Assembly (NCBI GenBank): GCA_965145485.1
Contig: CBCTCU010000017.1
Location: 1-51,133, forward strand
Length of the DNA stretch: 51,133 nucleotides
Source of the DNA: CABQCM01 sp965145485
Lineage (GTDB): Bacteria > Bacillota > Clostridia > Oscillospirales > Acutalibacteraceae
Reading direction: 5' to 3'
Shown: piece after piece, positions 41,946 to 50,490 of the stretch
How positions within the stretch are numbered: position 1 is the stretch's first letter
How the letters are laid out: each line of letters opens with the position of its first letter
Notes under the pieces: generated by a model
Database searches by the model: none
Told to the model about the DNA's origin: nothing
What the model saw: only the letters and a program-made list of their open reading frames with translations
Translations under genes and position numbers: made by a program

Positions 41946-42824
41946 ATGCGAAAGCACAGGGTGCTCGTGATTCTTAGCGTGGTGGTCGGCATAGCGATCG
42001 TCATCGGCTGCGCCGATCTCACTATGAACCGGATTTTCTATAGCCCATACCGGGATTTTGAGGCCAATTCTACCACGTTTATGCTGACGGCCGAGGCCGT
42101 CGTGCCGTCGGCTTCGCTGGCCTATGTATCCCCTCTACAGCCGGGCACGCCCAGGCATTTTTCGCGATATTCGCAGAAGTATTTTATCAACGAAAGCTCC
42201 CAAACGCGCGATATCAACAGCAATCCCCTGAGCGAAGGGGATTTGGAGTACCTCTTTGGCAAAATTACGCCGGCCTACGATGTTGCGCCAGCCAAGCCCA
42301 TGGCGTATACCCAAGGGTATTTTGAGCAGCCGGCCGCCATGGACAGCGGGGCTTTGGCCGCCGATTCCTATTACATGGCCTTCCTCGCCTTTCCCAAACC
42401 GCTGTCCTTCGAGGAAATGTGGGAGATAGCGCAGGCATGCTTTGATACGCCGTCCTATCCCGATTGTATTCGGGTGATGGTGAAAACGAGCGAGCGGGAG
42501 GATGATATCGCCTTGGGCGTCGGTGGGGATGGCGCCTTTTTTTCCCTGTCCCAGGGCGGTTATGCGACCTTGACGCCGCATAGAATGGGGCTCTTTTTTG
42601 TGCATAATCTTACCTATTTGTCGTATCATCAGAGCCACGCCGACGTCTTTTTAGGCAGCGGGCTGTTTGGCGAAAAGGCAAGTATCGACTTTTCCCAGCG
42701 GCTGGAGTATGTTCGGGAACACGGAGAGCAATGCATTGGTATGGTGGCGTTTGCCCAGGGGAGCGATATCCAGCAGCTTACACAGGATTCCCGCTGCGTT
42801 TTGGTGGACGCGTATCCCGACTAA
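41946..42824 (+). CDS. Membrane-anchored Sigma_reg_C-like protein, copy 2
   Basis: The 292-aa paralogue of the preceding gene has the same layout: an N-terminal helix (VLVILSVVVGIAIVIGC, a possible lipobox-like Cys after the helix), NRIFYSPYRDF where copy 1 has NIFYNPLRNS, a shared RDIN block, DDIALGVGG, and the end IQQLTQDSRCVLVDAYPD, identical to copy 1. ATG 41946 follows TTGAGGGGG; the TTG in that site is not used. It lies 290 bases after copy 1 with no promoter that I can recognise, so it may be co-transcribed. Confidence 0.8.
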   Translation: MRKHRVLVILSVVVGIAIVIGCADLTMNRIFYSPYRDFEANSTTFMLTAEAVVPSASLAYVSPLQPGTPRHFSRYSQKYFINESSQTRDINSNPLSEGDLEYLFGKITPAYDVAPAKPMAYTQGYFEQPAAMDSGALAADSYYMAFLAFPKPLSFEEMWEIAQACFDTPSYPDCIRVMVKTSEREDDIALGVGGDGAFFSLSQGGYATLTPHRMGLFFVHNLTYLSYHQSHADVFLGSGLFGEKASIDFSQRLEYVREHGEQCIGMVAFAQGSDIQQLTQDSRCVLVDAYPD

Positions 42825-42857
42825 AACAAAAATTTAGCTTGGAAAGAGAGATTTGGT

Positions 42858-42959
42858 ATGATGGAGAGAAAAAAGAGAAATCGAAGGATTGTGATAGGTA
42901 CGGTTGTTATGCTGGCAATAGCGGGCGCGGTTGTTATGCCGGCGTCCCTTGCAGGATAG
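42858..42959 (+). pseudogene. Truncated third copy or small membrane peptide, 33 aa
   Basis: Starting 33 bases after copy 2, ATG 42858 opens a 33-codon frame with a basic head (MMERKKRNRR) and one hydrophobic helix (IVIGTVVMLAIAGAVV), ending at TAG 42957. The layout copies the N-terminus of the two preceding paralogues, so it is best read as a third copy cut after its membrane helix. It could instead be a genuine small membrane peptide. The upstream site (GGAAAGAGAG) is moderate. Confidence 0.45.
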
Positions 42960-43184
42960 CGTAACCGTCGCACTGCCGCTTGGGCAGAATCCTTTCGAGG
43001 GCGGGAAAAGCCGTAATGGAACCTTGCCCCTATGCCCCGCCGCTCGGCGTCGGGCCAGCGGCCCCAGGGGATAGCGCCCGGTCCTTATTTTCGTTTGGCA
43101 CCGGCTTTCGTTCTGCAAGGGCTGTCCGTCAAACCCGTTCCGCCTGCCCCGACAGCAAGCGGCTTGGTCTCAATCGTGCACAAG

Positions 43185-43228
43185 AAAACACCCCCTGTCT
43201 TGCCTTTGCGCAATGCAGGGGGTGTTTT
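43185..43228. terminator. Bidirectional 13-bp hairpin terminator
   Basis: AAAACACCCCCTG at 43185-43197 pairs perfectly with CAGGGGGTGTTTT at 43216-43228. A/T-runs on both sides let it end the convergent plus-strand paralogue operon and the minus-strand ABC operon. The stretch 42960-43184 contains no other feature that I can support. Confidence 0.85.
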
Positions 43229-43268
43229 GGCTCAAGAGAGCATCCATCCGGATTATGCGATAATCTCC

Positions 43269-44111
43269 TCAGGACAAATTGAGGCGGCGGTTCAGGATGG
43301 CGTGGCAGATCAGGTAGGAGCCGACCGCCACGGCCGCCTGTATGATTAGGTTGATCCCGGCGGTCAGGTGCACCGTCCAGGAGGACGACAACACATCCGC
43401 CGATACCGAAGCGGCCAAATACATGCTCGGTATCAGGCCGATGAGCGTGGTTACAATCGACAGCACAAACTGAATGCCAAAGAAAACACCGACCGAAGCC
43501 AAAACCTTATGCCGGCGTGCGACGGTGGAGCCAATGGTAATGGAAAGATAGAGCACCAGAATGGAGCTGATCAATGAGACAATCATCATAAGGATCGTCT
43601 CGGCTGCGATGAGCGCGCCGTCGAGGCCCATGTACCGAAGGAAAAGACGAAGGGTGTCCATGATTTCCTCGATAACCCTCTGCCATCCGCCGCCGGAACC
43701 AAACACGATCATGATTGCCGCACATACGACGGTGACCACGGTTGTCACAACCGACCAGACAATGCCGTTGATGGTCTTGGAAAGCAGTATCTCATGGGGG
43801 GTTACCGGCAGGGTGAAGGTAAGGTAGCCCTCATCGGTGAAAAGGTTTTTGTAATAGCGATACAGGATAAAGACCGTGGATATGACGCCGAAGGCGATCA
43901 GCCCCATCACTGCGACAAATACGATCATGCCCAGCGAAGCGATGAACAGGCCGGAAAAAGGATTCTCCATACGCGCGGAGGAACGGCTCATCTCCACCAT
44001 GATACGCAGCGCTATGGTCCCCACGACCGAAACGCCCAGCGCGCTCAGGATCAGGGGCAGCATCATCTTCCACAATGCTTTCATATCGTATTTGAGAAGC
44101 TTGCTTAGCAT
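43269..44111 (-). CDS. ABC-2-type transporter permease
   Basis: A 280-aa membrane protein with six hydrophobic helices and the opening LLKYDMKALWKMMLPL, typical of ABC-2 exporter permeases in GntR-ABC operons of Clostridia. The segment RYYKNLFTDEGYLTFTLPVTP is the usual short cytoplasmic coupling part (core LFTDEGYLTFTLPV). It pairs with the ATPase gene, whose last seven bases it overlaps (CGATGCTAAG), so translation is coupled. The substrate is unknown; related systems respond to antimicrobial peptides or cell-wall stress. Confidence 0.9.
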   Translation of the reverse strand: MLSKLLKYDMKALWKMMLPLILSALGVSVVGTIALRIMVEMSRSSARMENPFSGLFIASLGMIVFVAVMGLIAFGVISTVFILYRYYKNLFTDEGYLTFTLPVTPHEILLSKTINGIVWSVVTTVVTVVCAAIMIVFGSGGGWQRVIEEIMDTLRLFLRYMGLDGALIAAETILMMIVSLISSILVLYLSITIGSTVARRHKVLASVGVFFGIQFVLSIVTTLIGLIPSMYLAASVSADVLSSSWTVHLTAGINLIIQAAVAVGSYLICHAILNRRLNLS

Positions 44112-44803
44112 CGGAACACCTCCCGGAACAGTTCATCCAGCGATTTGCCGTATTGCGCGCGGGTGGCGTCGGCCGAGCCCTGCATGATCACCTGGCCGCC
44201 GGCAAAGAAGAAAAACCCATCCAGTATTTTTTCAATATCAAAAATCAAATGGGTGGAAATGAGAATGGTTGAATCGCTGTTGTAGTTGGTTAAAATGGTT
44301 TGGAGAATATAATCCCGGGTGGCCGGGTCGACGCCGCCGATCGGCTCGTCGAGCAAGTAAAGGGATGCGTTGCGCGACATCACCAGTACAAGCTGCACTT
44401 TTTCCTTGTTCCCCTTGGAGAGGGTTTTGAGCCTGGCCTTGGCGTCGATGCCCAAATGGCGAAGCATCTCCTGCGCTTTGGCGCGGTCAAAGTCGGCGTA
44501 AAAATCCCCGAAAAAATCCAGCAGCTCAAACACCTGCATTCCGCCGCTAAAATATGGCCGTTCCGGCAGGTAGGACACCATGGCCTTGGTGGCCGCTCCC
44601 GGTTCTTTTCCGTTGATGAGGATCTGCCCGGCGGTGGGGGTCAGCAGGCCGGCTGCCAGCTTGATCAAAGTGGTCTTGCCGCTGCCGTTGGGCCCCAGCA
44701 GGCCGATGATCTGCCCTTTTGGCAGAGTCAGATTCAGGGCGTTGACCACGGGGAAAGATTCGTAAATCTTGGTCAGCCCCCTGCATTCGAGTACGTTGTC
44801 CAT
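44105..44803 (-). CDS. ABC transporter ATP-binding protein
   Basis: A 232-aa nucleotide-binding subunit. Walker A GPNGSGKT (37-44), signature LSKGN (128-132, degenerate for LSGGQ), Walker B LYLLDEP (148-154) and the H-loop ISTH are present. It powers the ABC-2 permease encoded next. ATG 44803 follows GGAGGGAAG, within the end of the GntR gene, whose TGA lies two bases upstream. The operon order GntR-ATPase-permease is characteristic of YtrA-regulated transporters. Confidence 0.95.
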   Translation of the reverse strand: MDNVLECRGLTKIYESFPVVNALNLTLPKGQIIGLLGPNGSGKTTLIKLAAGLLTPTAGQILINGKEPGAATKAMVSYLPERPYFSGGMQVFELLDFFGDFYADFDRAKAQEMLRHLGIDAKARLKTLSKGNKEKVQLVLVMSRNASLYLLDEPIGGVDPATRDYILQTILTNYNSDSTILISTHLIFDIEKILDGFFFFAGGQVIMQGSADATRAQYGKSLDELFREVFRC

Positions 44804-44805
44804 AT

Positions 44806-45174
44806 TCAGTTGCTTCCCTCCTTTGTGTGTAAAACCAGGTCGGCCGCCTGCTCGCGGCTGAGCCCGAACTGCCGCATGCGCGCAGCGTAGTCCTCGGCGA
44901 TGGCACACAGCATACCATCCCTCGCCGCGGCGATACGGCCCTGATCGGGCGTGACAAACCGACCGCTCGTGCCCTGCGTCAATACCAACTGCTCCTGCTC
45001 GAGCTCCCACAGCGCCCGCTGCATGGTGTTGGGATTGACCGAAGCTTCCACCGCGAGGTCGCGAACCCCGGGCAGCCGGTCGCCTGGCTCATATTGCCCT
45101 CCAATGATCCGCATGCGGATCTGTTGGGCGAGCTGCAAATAGATCGGGCTTTGAGAGTCAAAGGTCCAACCCAA
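44806..45174 (-). CDS. YtrA-subfamily GntR regulator
   Basis: A 122-aa regulator with the GntR winged helix at the N-terminus (PIYLQLAQQIRMRIIGGQYEPGD, shown by core IYLQLAQQIRMRII; VNPNTMQRALWELE recognition helix) and the short C-terminal helical part of the YtrA subfamily instead of a large effector domain. It probably represses its own operon and responds to envelope stress or antibiotic. ATG 45174 follows AAAGGAGGGAGG. A long-spaced inverted repeat covers the -10 region of its promoter. Confidence 0.94.
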   Translation of the reverse strand: MGWTFDSQSPIYLQLAQQIRMRIIGGQYEPGDRLPGVRDLAVEASVNPNTMQRALWELEQEQLVLTQGTSGRFVTPDQGRIAAARDGMLCAIAEDYAARMRQFGLSREQAADLVLHTKEGSN

Positions 45175-45195
45175 ATGGCCTCCCTCCTTTTCTTT

Positions 45196-45244
45196 TGTAT
45201 TACTGTGCTATTACAATAATACAGAATGGTTCCTCATTTGTCAA
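45196..45244 (-). promoter_or_regulatory. Promoter and YtrA-type operator of the GntR-ABC operon
   Basis: Minus strand: TTGACA (45244-45239), 17 bases, TATTAT (45221-45216). An inverted repeat TGTATTA-N14-TAATACA spans 45223-45196 and covers the -10 box and the start site. The rest of 45245-45552 contains no supported gene. Confidence 0.85.
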
Positions 45245-45552
45245 CTCCCTGATACAAAAAATTTTCCTGTTCCCGGTGGGGGCGCCCAAATGGAAAGTCC
45301 GCCTTGGCAATCGGATGTATCATCGCCGATGGGCCGGCCCGTCAACGCGAGAAGACCGGCATAGTCTTACATTCGTAAGCGAATTGTATTGTCGTTTTGC
45401 ACTGGCAGCCAACGCAAACTAAGCCATCCTCACGACCGGCTGTTCGCGCCATGCGAAGCGTACCGTGCGAAGTGGCTTTATCTGATGTGCGTGCGCTTTA
45501 GCAGCCGCACTGGGTACCGGGTGGGGGAATTCCCCATACGGCTGCGCCGGCT

Positions 45553-45915
45553 TTAGCGCCTGGTGATGGGATGTGTGCCGCTATCCGGTTGCTGCCCGGT
45601 GCAGTTTCGTACAAAAATCCGAAGCAGCTCCTCCGCGTCCTGAAGCTGACGGGGAGTAAGCTGACGAATGAGGGAATGGATGGGATCCTCACCCTCCCCC
45701 ACCGCGTCCACCAGCAGCAGGTAGTTGGGCGACACCTCCAATATGTCGCAAAGAGAGAGAAGGGTGGAAATGGACAAGCCGGCTTTGCCACATTCAATTT
45801 GACTTAAAAATTTCTCGCCGATATTTGCTTTCGCAGAGACGTAATCCTGGGTGTATTTTTTTGCTTTGCGGGCTTTTTGAATTTGCCGCCCAATGAGCAT
45901 CCGATCGTATTGCAT
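45553..45915 (-). CDS. XRE-family transcriptional regulator
   Basis: A 120-aa protein with an N-terminal helix-turn-helix (IGRQIQKARKAKKYTQDYVS, then IGEKFLSQIECGKAGLSISTL, core FLSQIECGKAGLS) of the Cro/CI (XRE) type, and a short C-terminal part (IRQLTPRQLQDAEELL). It is cytosolic and DNA-binding; effector and targets are unknown. ATG 45915 follows GAGGTGG. An AATGTA-N7-TACATT inverted repeat lies about 50 bases upstream and may be its own operator. Confidence 0.9.
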   Translation of the reverse strand: MQYDRMLIGRQIQKARKAKKYTQDYVSAKANIGEKFLSQIECGKAGLSISTLLSLCDILEVSPNYLLLVDAVGEGEDPIHSLIRQLTPRQLQDAEELLRIFVRNCTGQQPDSGTHPITRR

Positions 45916-45963
45916 AAAACCACCTCTACCTATAAGGTTACCGATGTGAGATGGATTTATAAC

Positions 45964-45982
45964 AATGTAAAATCTATACATT
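45964..45982 (-). promoter_or_regulatory. Inverted repeat upstream of the XRE gene
   Basis: AATGTA-N7-TACATT, symmetrical, overlapping a TATAAT-like hexamer (45985-45980 on the minus strand). No good -35 is seen at the right distance, so promoter assignment is uncertain. Confidence 0.45.
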
Positions 45983-45985
45983 ATA

Positions 45986-46349
45986 GTTAATAACATGATT
46001 ATGCCGGTATGAATCCGTATAATATTTCCGGTTTTTATCGCTAAAGCGGGTTTTCTTCTCAAAGGAAGCGAAATAGCCCCTGTTATGCCTTCCGATCGTT
46101 TGGGCAAGGCGTCTTTATCATGTCCATCCAAAAGGCATAGCAAATGCGGCGTTCAAGGCCATTTTGTCTTGATTTATACGCATATAAAGCGTAGGCTGGC
46201 CGGCATGAAAATCGGGAATTTTAAAGATGACTTGGGGATATTTCCTAAATCTGAAAGGATGATACGATGGCATGGAGGCAGCGGCCCATGCCGCTCACCG
46301 CCGCTGGCAGCGGCAGATTCCCCGGCTCGATGAAAGGGCGTGCAAGCGC
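45986..46349. other. Intergenic stretch without supported gene
   Basis: Short frames only; nothing with a convincing start or known protein. Confidence 0.4.
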
Positions 46350-46384
46350 AAAAAGGAACGCCCCCGCGGAGTACCGCAGGGGCG
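46350..46384 (-). terminator. Terminator of the 1225-aa secreted protein gene
   Basis: Minus strand: GCCCCTGCGG pairs with CCGCGGGGGC (one T-G wobble) around TACT, then GTTCCTTTTTG. A second copy of the GGAACGCCCC arm, as its complement at 46447-46456, allows a larger alternative hairpin. Confidence 0.75.
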
Positions 46385-46482
46385 ACAGGGAAGAGGATAC
46401 GCGCCAACCGGCCAAGTTTTTTCGGCCGGTATCCGGCGCGGCCGCAGGGGCGTTCCAAGGGATAGGAGGTAATGCCAAGCGT

Positions 46483-49400
46483 TTAATAGGATAGCTGGTT
46501 ATAGGCGATGGTGATGGTATCCACCGTGCCTCCCCAGCCCATGGTGGGCGTGGTGTTGGACAGCTTGATGTAGATCACGCCGTCAAGCCCGTAGGCGGAG
46601 GGGGTAAAGGTATACGAAGTCCGGTTGGCGGTATCCTGCACCCAGCCTCCCGAGGAGAGGGTGGCGTAATTATAGGCTTCGGTCCAGTCGCCGTCGTGAT
46701 CCGACACGCTGAGTACATAATTCTGGGCAACGTAGAGGGTGACGCTGGCCGAATCCAGGCCGGTCAGGTCAAAGCGGTAGACCAGCTCGCCGGTCAGGTC
46801 GCAAAAGCGCAGGCCGTCGTTGGCGCTGCCGGTGTTGCGCACAATGTAGCTTTGATCCTTGGCCTGATTGTTGGTCGCGATGGAGACCGATACCGGCGTT
46901 ACGGCCGGCTCCGCCGGCTCATAGTACCGGATGGTGATTTGATGCAGGGAGCCTCCCCAGCCCATGGTAGGCGTGGTATTGGACAGCCGGACGTAGAGGA
47001 CGCCGTTGGTATACCCATAGTCTTCGGGCGAAAGGGTGTAGGTGGTGAGGTTGGATTCATCCTGCACCCAGCCGCCGTTGGTCATGGTCTTATAGTTGTA
47101 CACCTCGGTCCAGTTGCCATCCGTGTTGGAGACGCTGATGACATAATTCTGTCCCACCTGCAAGGATACGCTCGGGCGCATCTTGCCCGACAGATCAAAG
47201 CAGTAAACCAGTTCGCCGTCCAGGTCGCAGAAACGCAGGGCGTCGTTGGCGCTGGCGGTATTGCGCACGATATAAGCGCTGTCGAGGTTCTGGTTACTGG
47301 TCGCAATGGTGGTGGAATTGAGGGTGGTGTGGTCGGGCACGAGGTACCGGGTGGTGAATTTTACAATGGACGCCCCCCAGCCCTGGGTGACGTCGGTGTT
47401 GGAAAAGCGCACATACAGCTCGTTGGCGATGCCATAATCGGCGGCGGTGATTTTCAGATTGGTGCGGTTGCTGCCGTCGGTGATGTGCACGTCGCTGATA
47501 TCCCGGTAATCATAGGCTGTGACATAGTCCCCGTTGTGGTCGGAGACCTCGACGAGATAATTGCTGTAAATATCAAAGATGACCGCAAAATCATCGTGAT
47601 CGGCCAGGTCGAATTTATACACCAGCTGCCCCGTCAGGTCGCAGTAGCGGATGGAATCGTTGGCAAAGGCGGTGTTGCTGACCAGATAGGCCGCATCCTG
47701 GTTGGAGCTGTTGGTCAGCACGGTGGTCTCCTCGTACCGCATCTTTTGACCGTCGGCCACCGGCGTGGTTCCCCAGGTCACCGTCACGGTCAGCGGGGTA
47801 TTGCCTTCCCCGTCGATGCCAAGCAGGAGGGAATTGGTCTCGTTGTCCCACTGGGAATAAAACTCATGGTACGCCTGGCTGCCCTTGGTCACGCTCACCT
47901 GCTGAGGGTATTTGCCATTGCCCAGCAGACGGGTGGAAACCAGGGTGCCCTCCGGCCCGGTGAAGGTAAAGGTGGTGGACGTGGCCGTTTCGGTCACCTC
48001 TCCCTGCAGCGCGCCGCCCGAGTGTACAAAGCGCGGGGTCCCCGCGGTCTGCAAATGGGAAATATCTTTGAGAAAAGCACATTTTCCATTCTCGATGTAC
48101 TTTTGCCCCACGACCGGAAGGGTCTCCTCAAACAGATCGACAAACGGGCCGTTGAGCAGCTGGCTCGATCCGGTGGCCTGTGCGGCGATGTAATTACCCC
48201 GCTGGATGGCCATGATATCCGACTCCAGATAGGTCATATCGGTAAAGGAGACGGCGTATTCCACCAAGTCGCGCAGCATATCCGGCCCATCGCTCGAGGT
48301 GCCGTAAATGCTCGAGGGCAGGCCGACCGCAATGACCTTGCCCTGCCCGGCGTTGGCCTCAAAGCCGACGTTATACAGCAGCCCGGCACGGAGAATGGAG
48401 GTGAAGCCCGAACCGGAGAAGGAATAGGAATAAGAACGGTTGTTGCTCGAGAGATAGACGCCGTCCAGATTGGAGCCATAGCTTGCGTTCCCTCTCCAGG
48501 AAAGGGAGAGGCCGCTGAGCACGTTGCCTGTCCGGACCCCCGTCAGGCCCAATTTCGTAAACAGGTCGGCCATGGGGGTGGTATTTGCCTGGCTCCACCA
48601 GGTATTGGAGAGGGAGGAGTAGTCGTCCTTACCCCCGAGATAGAGAAGGACGCCGCCCGCCTGCACCCAGTCGGCGATGGCCTGGTTGGTTTGGGCCGAA
48701 ATGGGCTTCTGGCAGTCATAGGACAATATCAGCAGCTTGATCCCCGACAGATCGGAGGCAGATTGAATCTGCTCGAGCGAGGGGATGGTGATGGGGATGC
48801 CTTCTTCAATCAGCGGAACGGTCATGCCGTAAAAGCTGGTGCCGGAATCCGAGTCGGCCATCGTGCCCGAGCCGTACTGCCAGGAAAGCGAATCGGACAA
48901 CGCGACGCCAATGCCGGCCGTGCCGCCGTATAGTGCCGAGGCTTTCCCGCTGAGCTCTTTGAGGGCGGTAAAGACATTGAGCTGAGAGGTGCGATAGTCG
49001 GCCGGTACGTCGCTGGAGAAGCTGCGGTTTTGCCAGATGGTCTCCTGGAAGCGTTGGATGTCCTGCTGGAGGAGCTGGGAAACGACCGTTTGCTTATAGA
49101 CGTCGCGGTAGAAATCCCAGGATTCGGTGCCGGCGTCGGAGAAGGGATCGGCCAGGGTGTACAGGGTCTGCTCCCCGGTGATGGTGTCGATGTAGGACGC
49201 ATACCCCACAAAAGAGGACTCAAACACCCGCATGACGTCGTCGCCCGCATAGGGGATGGGATTGACCGCCGTATCCGACCAGGTCTGGCCGATGACGCCG
49301 TCGATGCCGTCTAGCTCGGTATAGTGGCCGGTGCCGGCGACCATGCCGATGAGGTTATAGCTGTTGACGCTGTGGGTCGCGACCAGCACCTTGACGTTGG

Positions 49401-50160
49401 GGAACATCTGCTTGGTGCGAGTGGCCAGCGTCTCCAAAAAACGCTCCCACAGATATACTTTGAGCTTGGAGGCTTTGTACTGGTTTTCGGTAGAGGAAGC
49501 CGGATCCTGCCAGGCTTCGCCGTAATAGGCTTGCCATTCCTGTTTGAAGGCTGCGGAATACCCCGAGGCCTGCCAGGGCTCCGGTTCCTCGAGCACCACC
49601 GTGTCCATCTGGGGATAGTCGGTACAGTGCTTTTTGATGATTTCCCACTTGTAATCAATGTAATTCTGGGTGGGAACGCGATACTGGAACATGGTGCTGA
49701 TCGATTCTCCATCCTGATTGAGCTGGATGTTGCTGTCATCCCCGCCGTAAACGGTATAGTATTCGTCTGAATTCGACCGGTTGGCCGAGATCATCAGGCA
49801 TAATTCGCGATCTCCCAGGTTATCCGCCCAGGAGTCCAGAAGGTTATCCGATGAACTGACGTTGTCGGCGTACACCATGACGGCGTCGGTCGGAATGTCA
49901 TAGCTCGCGTCATAATTCGCGGCGTTTTGCACTGTCGTGACAATACCGTCCACCTGCTCGGTATCCTGATACTGCGCGTAAGCCTGCGAGGCCGTCCATG
50001 GGACGGTGGTCAGCTGCGTTCCGCTGCTGCCGGATAAGGGATCGTCCGGAGATTGCGCGTCGGCGAGCGCGCCGGGAATCGCCATGCCGGAAACCAAAAG
50101 TGTGCCCGTGATCACAAGGGGTATGCTTTTGCCTAGGATACGCTGGAGCAAATGGTTCAT
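46483..50160 (-). CDS. Large secreted glycosidase-like protein with three C-terminal modules
   Basis: The 1225-aa protein has a signal peptide (about 1-33, ending GALA) and the same core as the dockerin protein at 30444: VVLEEPEPWQASGYSAAFKQ (cited as LEEPEPWQASGYSAAF), WQAYYGEAWQDPASS, LVATHS, DGVIGQTW, then a glutamine-amidotransferase-like domain (LLILSYDCQKP, ADWVQAGGVLLYLGG) at about 470-520. It lacks a dockerin. Instead three related beta-rich modules follow (about 810-945, 948-1085, 1090-1225), each with a NxxxAYIVxNT start, a YxFDL strand and GWG near its end, likely carbohydrate-binding or wall-attaching. The start ATG 50160 follows CAGGAGG. It is probably a free or surface-bound version of the same enzyme family. 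Confidence 0.85.
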   Translation of the reverse strand: MNHLLQRILGKSIPLVITGTLLVSGMAIPGALADAQSPDDPLSGSSGTQLTTVPWTASQAYAQYQDTEQVDGIVTTVQNAANYDASYDIPTDAVMVYADNVSSSDNLLDSWADNLGDRELCLMISANRSNSDEYYTVYGGDDSNIQLNQDGESISTMFQYRVPTQNYIDYKWEIIKKHCTDYPQMDTVVLEEPEPWQASGYSAAFKQEWQAYYGEAWQDPASSTENQYKASKLKVYLWERFLETLATRTKQMFPNVKVLVATHSVNSYNLIGMVAGTGHYTELDGIDGVIGQTWSDTAVNPIPYAGDDVMRVFESSFVGYASYIDTITGEQTLYTLADPFSDAGTESWDFYRDVYKQTVVSQLLQQDIQRFQETIWQNRSFSSDVPADYRTSQLNVFTALKELSGKASALYGGTAGIGVALSDSLSWQYGSGTMADSDSGTSFYGMTVPLIEEGIPITIPSLEQIQSASDLSGIKLLILSYDCQKPISAQTNQAIADWVQAGGVLLYLGGKDDYSSLSNTWWSQANTTPMADLFTKLGLTGVRTGNVLSGLSLSWRGNASYGSNLDGVYLSSNNRSYSYSFSGSGFTSILRAGLLYNVGFEANAGQGKVIAVGLPSSIYGTSSDGPDMLRDLVEYAVSFTDMTYLESDIMAIQRGNYIAAQATGSSQLLNGPFVDLFEETLPVVGQKYIENGKCAFLKDISHLQTAGTPRFVHSGGALQGEVTETATSTTFTFTGPEGTLVSTRLLGNGKYPQQVSVTKGSQAYHEFYSQWDNETNSLLLGIDGEGNTPLTVTVTWGTTPVADGQKMRYEETTVLTNSSNQDAAYLVSNTAFANDSIRYCDLTGQLVYKFDLADHDDFAVIFDIYSNYLVEVSDHNGDYVTAYDYRDISDVHITDGSNRTNLKITAADYGIANELYVRFSNTDVTQGWGASIVKFTTRYLVPDHTTLNSTTIATSNQNLDSAYIVRNTASANDALRFCDLDGELVYCFDLSGKMRPSVSLQVGQNYVISVSNTDGNWTEVYNYKTMTNGGWVQDESNLTTYTLSPEDYGYTNGVLYVRLSNTTPTMGWGGSLHQITIRYYEPAEPAVTPVSVSIATNNQAKDQSYIVRNTGSANDGLRFCDLTGELVYRFDLTGLDSASVTLYVAQNYVLSVSDHDGDWTEAYNYATLSSGGWVQDTANRTSYTFTPSAYGLDGVIYIKLSNTTPTMGWGGTVDTITIAYNQLSY

Positions 50161-50190
50161 GTCAATAGCCTCCTGTCAAAATTTTACTTC

Positions 50191-50219
50191 ATTATACATC
50201 TTTCGGCAAAGTTTATCTA
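50191..50219 (-). promoter_or_regulatory. Probable promoter of the 1225-aa protein gene
   Basis: Minus strand: TAGATA (50219-50214, 4 of 6 matches), 17 bases, TATAAT (50196-50191), about 30 bases before the ATG. Confidence 0.55.
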
Positions 50220-50314
50220 TTGACATAATGGGTATAATTTCCAAACAAGTTTTGTGAATATTGTCCTCATAGTGAAATAAAATCGCAAAACAAAAACATT
50301 TGTTCTGATTTTGC

Positions 50315-50343
50315 TTGTTTCCCGGATACTTCGGGTGTATAAT
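50315..50343 (+). promoter_or_regulatory. Promoter of a short leader transcript
   Basis: TTGTTT (50315-50320), 17 bases, TATAAT (50338-50343). The predicted start near 50350 is only 25 bases from a terminator hairpin. Confidence 0.65.
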
Positions 50344-50349
50344 AAAAAT

Positions 50350-50400
50350 AGGAGGAAATATTCCTACCCACCGGACGACTGTGCAACCAGTCGTTTTTTT
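50350..50400 (+). ncRNA. Predicted ~50-nt terminated leader RNA
   Basis: From the predicted start the transcript contains AGGAA-ATA-TTCCT (a small hairpin also holding a GGAGG motif) and then the terminator ACGACTG...CAGTCGT with seven T. It may be an attenuated leader of the collagen-like gene or an independent small RNA. Confidence 0.4.
50375..50400 (+). terminator. Terminator or attenuator before collagen-like gene
   Basis: ACGACTG at 50375-50381 pairs with CAGTCGT at 50388-50394 around TGCAAC, then a run of T to 50400. Confidence 0.75.
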
Positions 50401-50490
50401 CATGCTCTGACTTTCGAAACCAATTACCCCGTGCGGGAGAGGGAAGATCAGTGCATCCAAACATCATTCCAAATCAGAAAGGATGAGAGT

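Noticed and set aside
50220..50238. TTGACA followed by TATAAT on the plus strand
   Set aside because: The spacer is only seven bases, too short for a sigma-A promoter.
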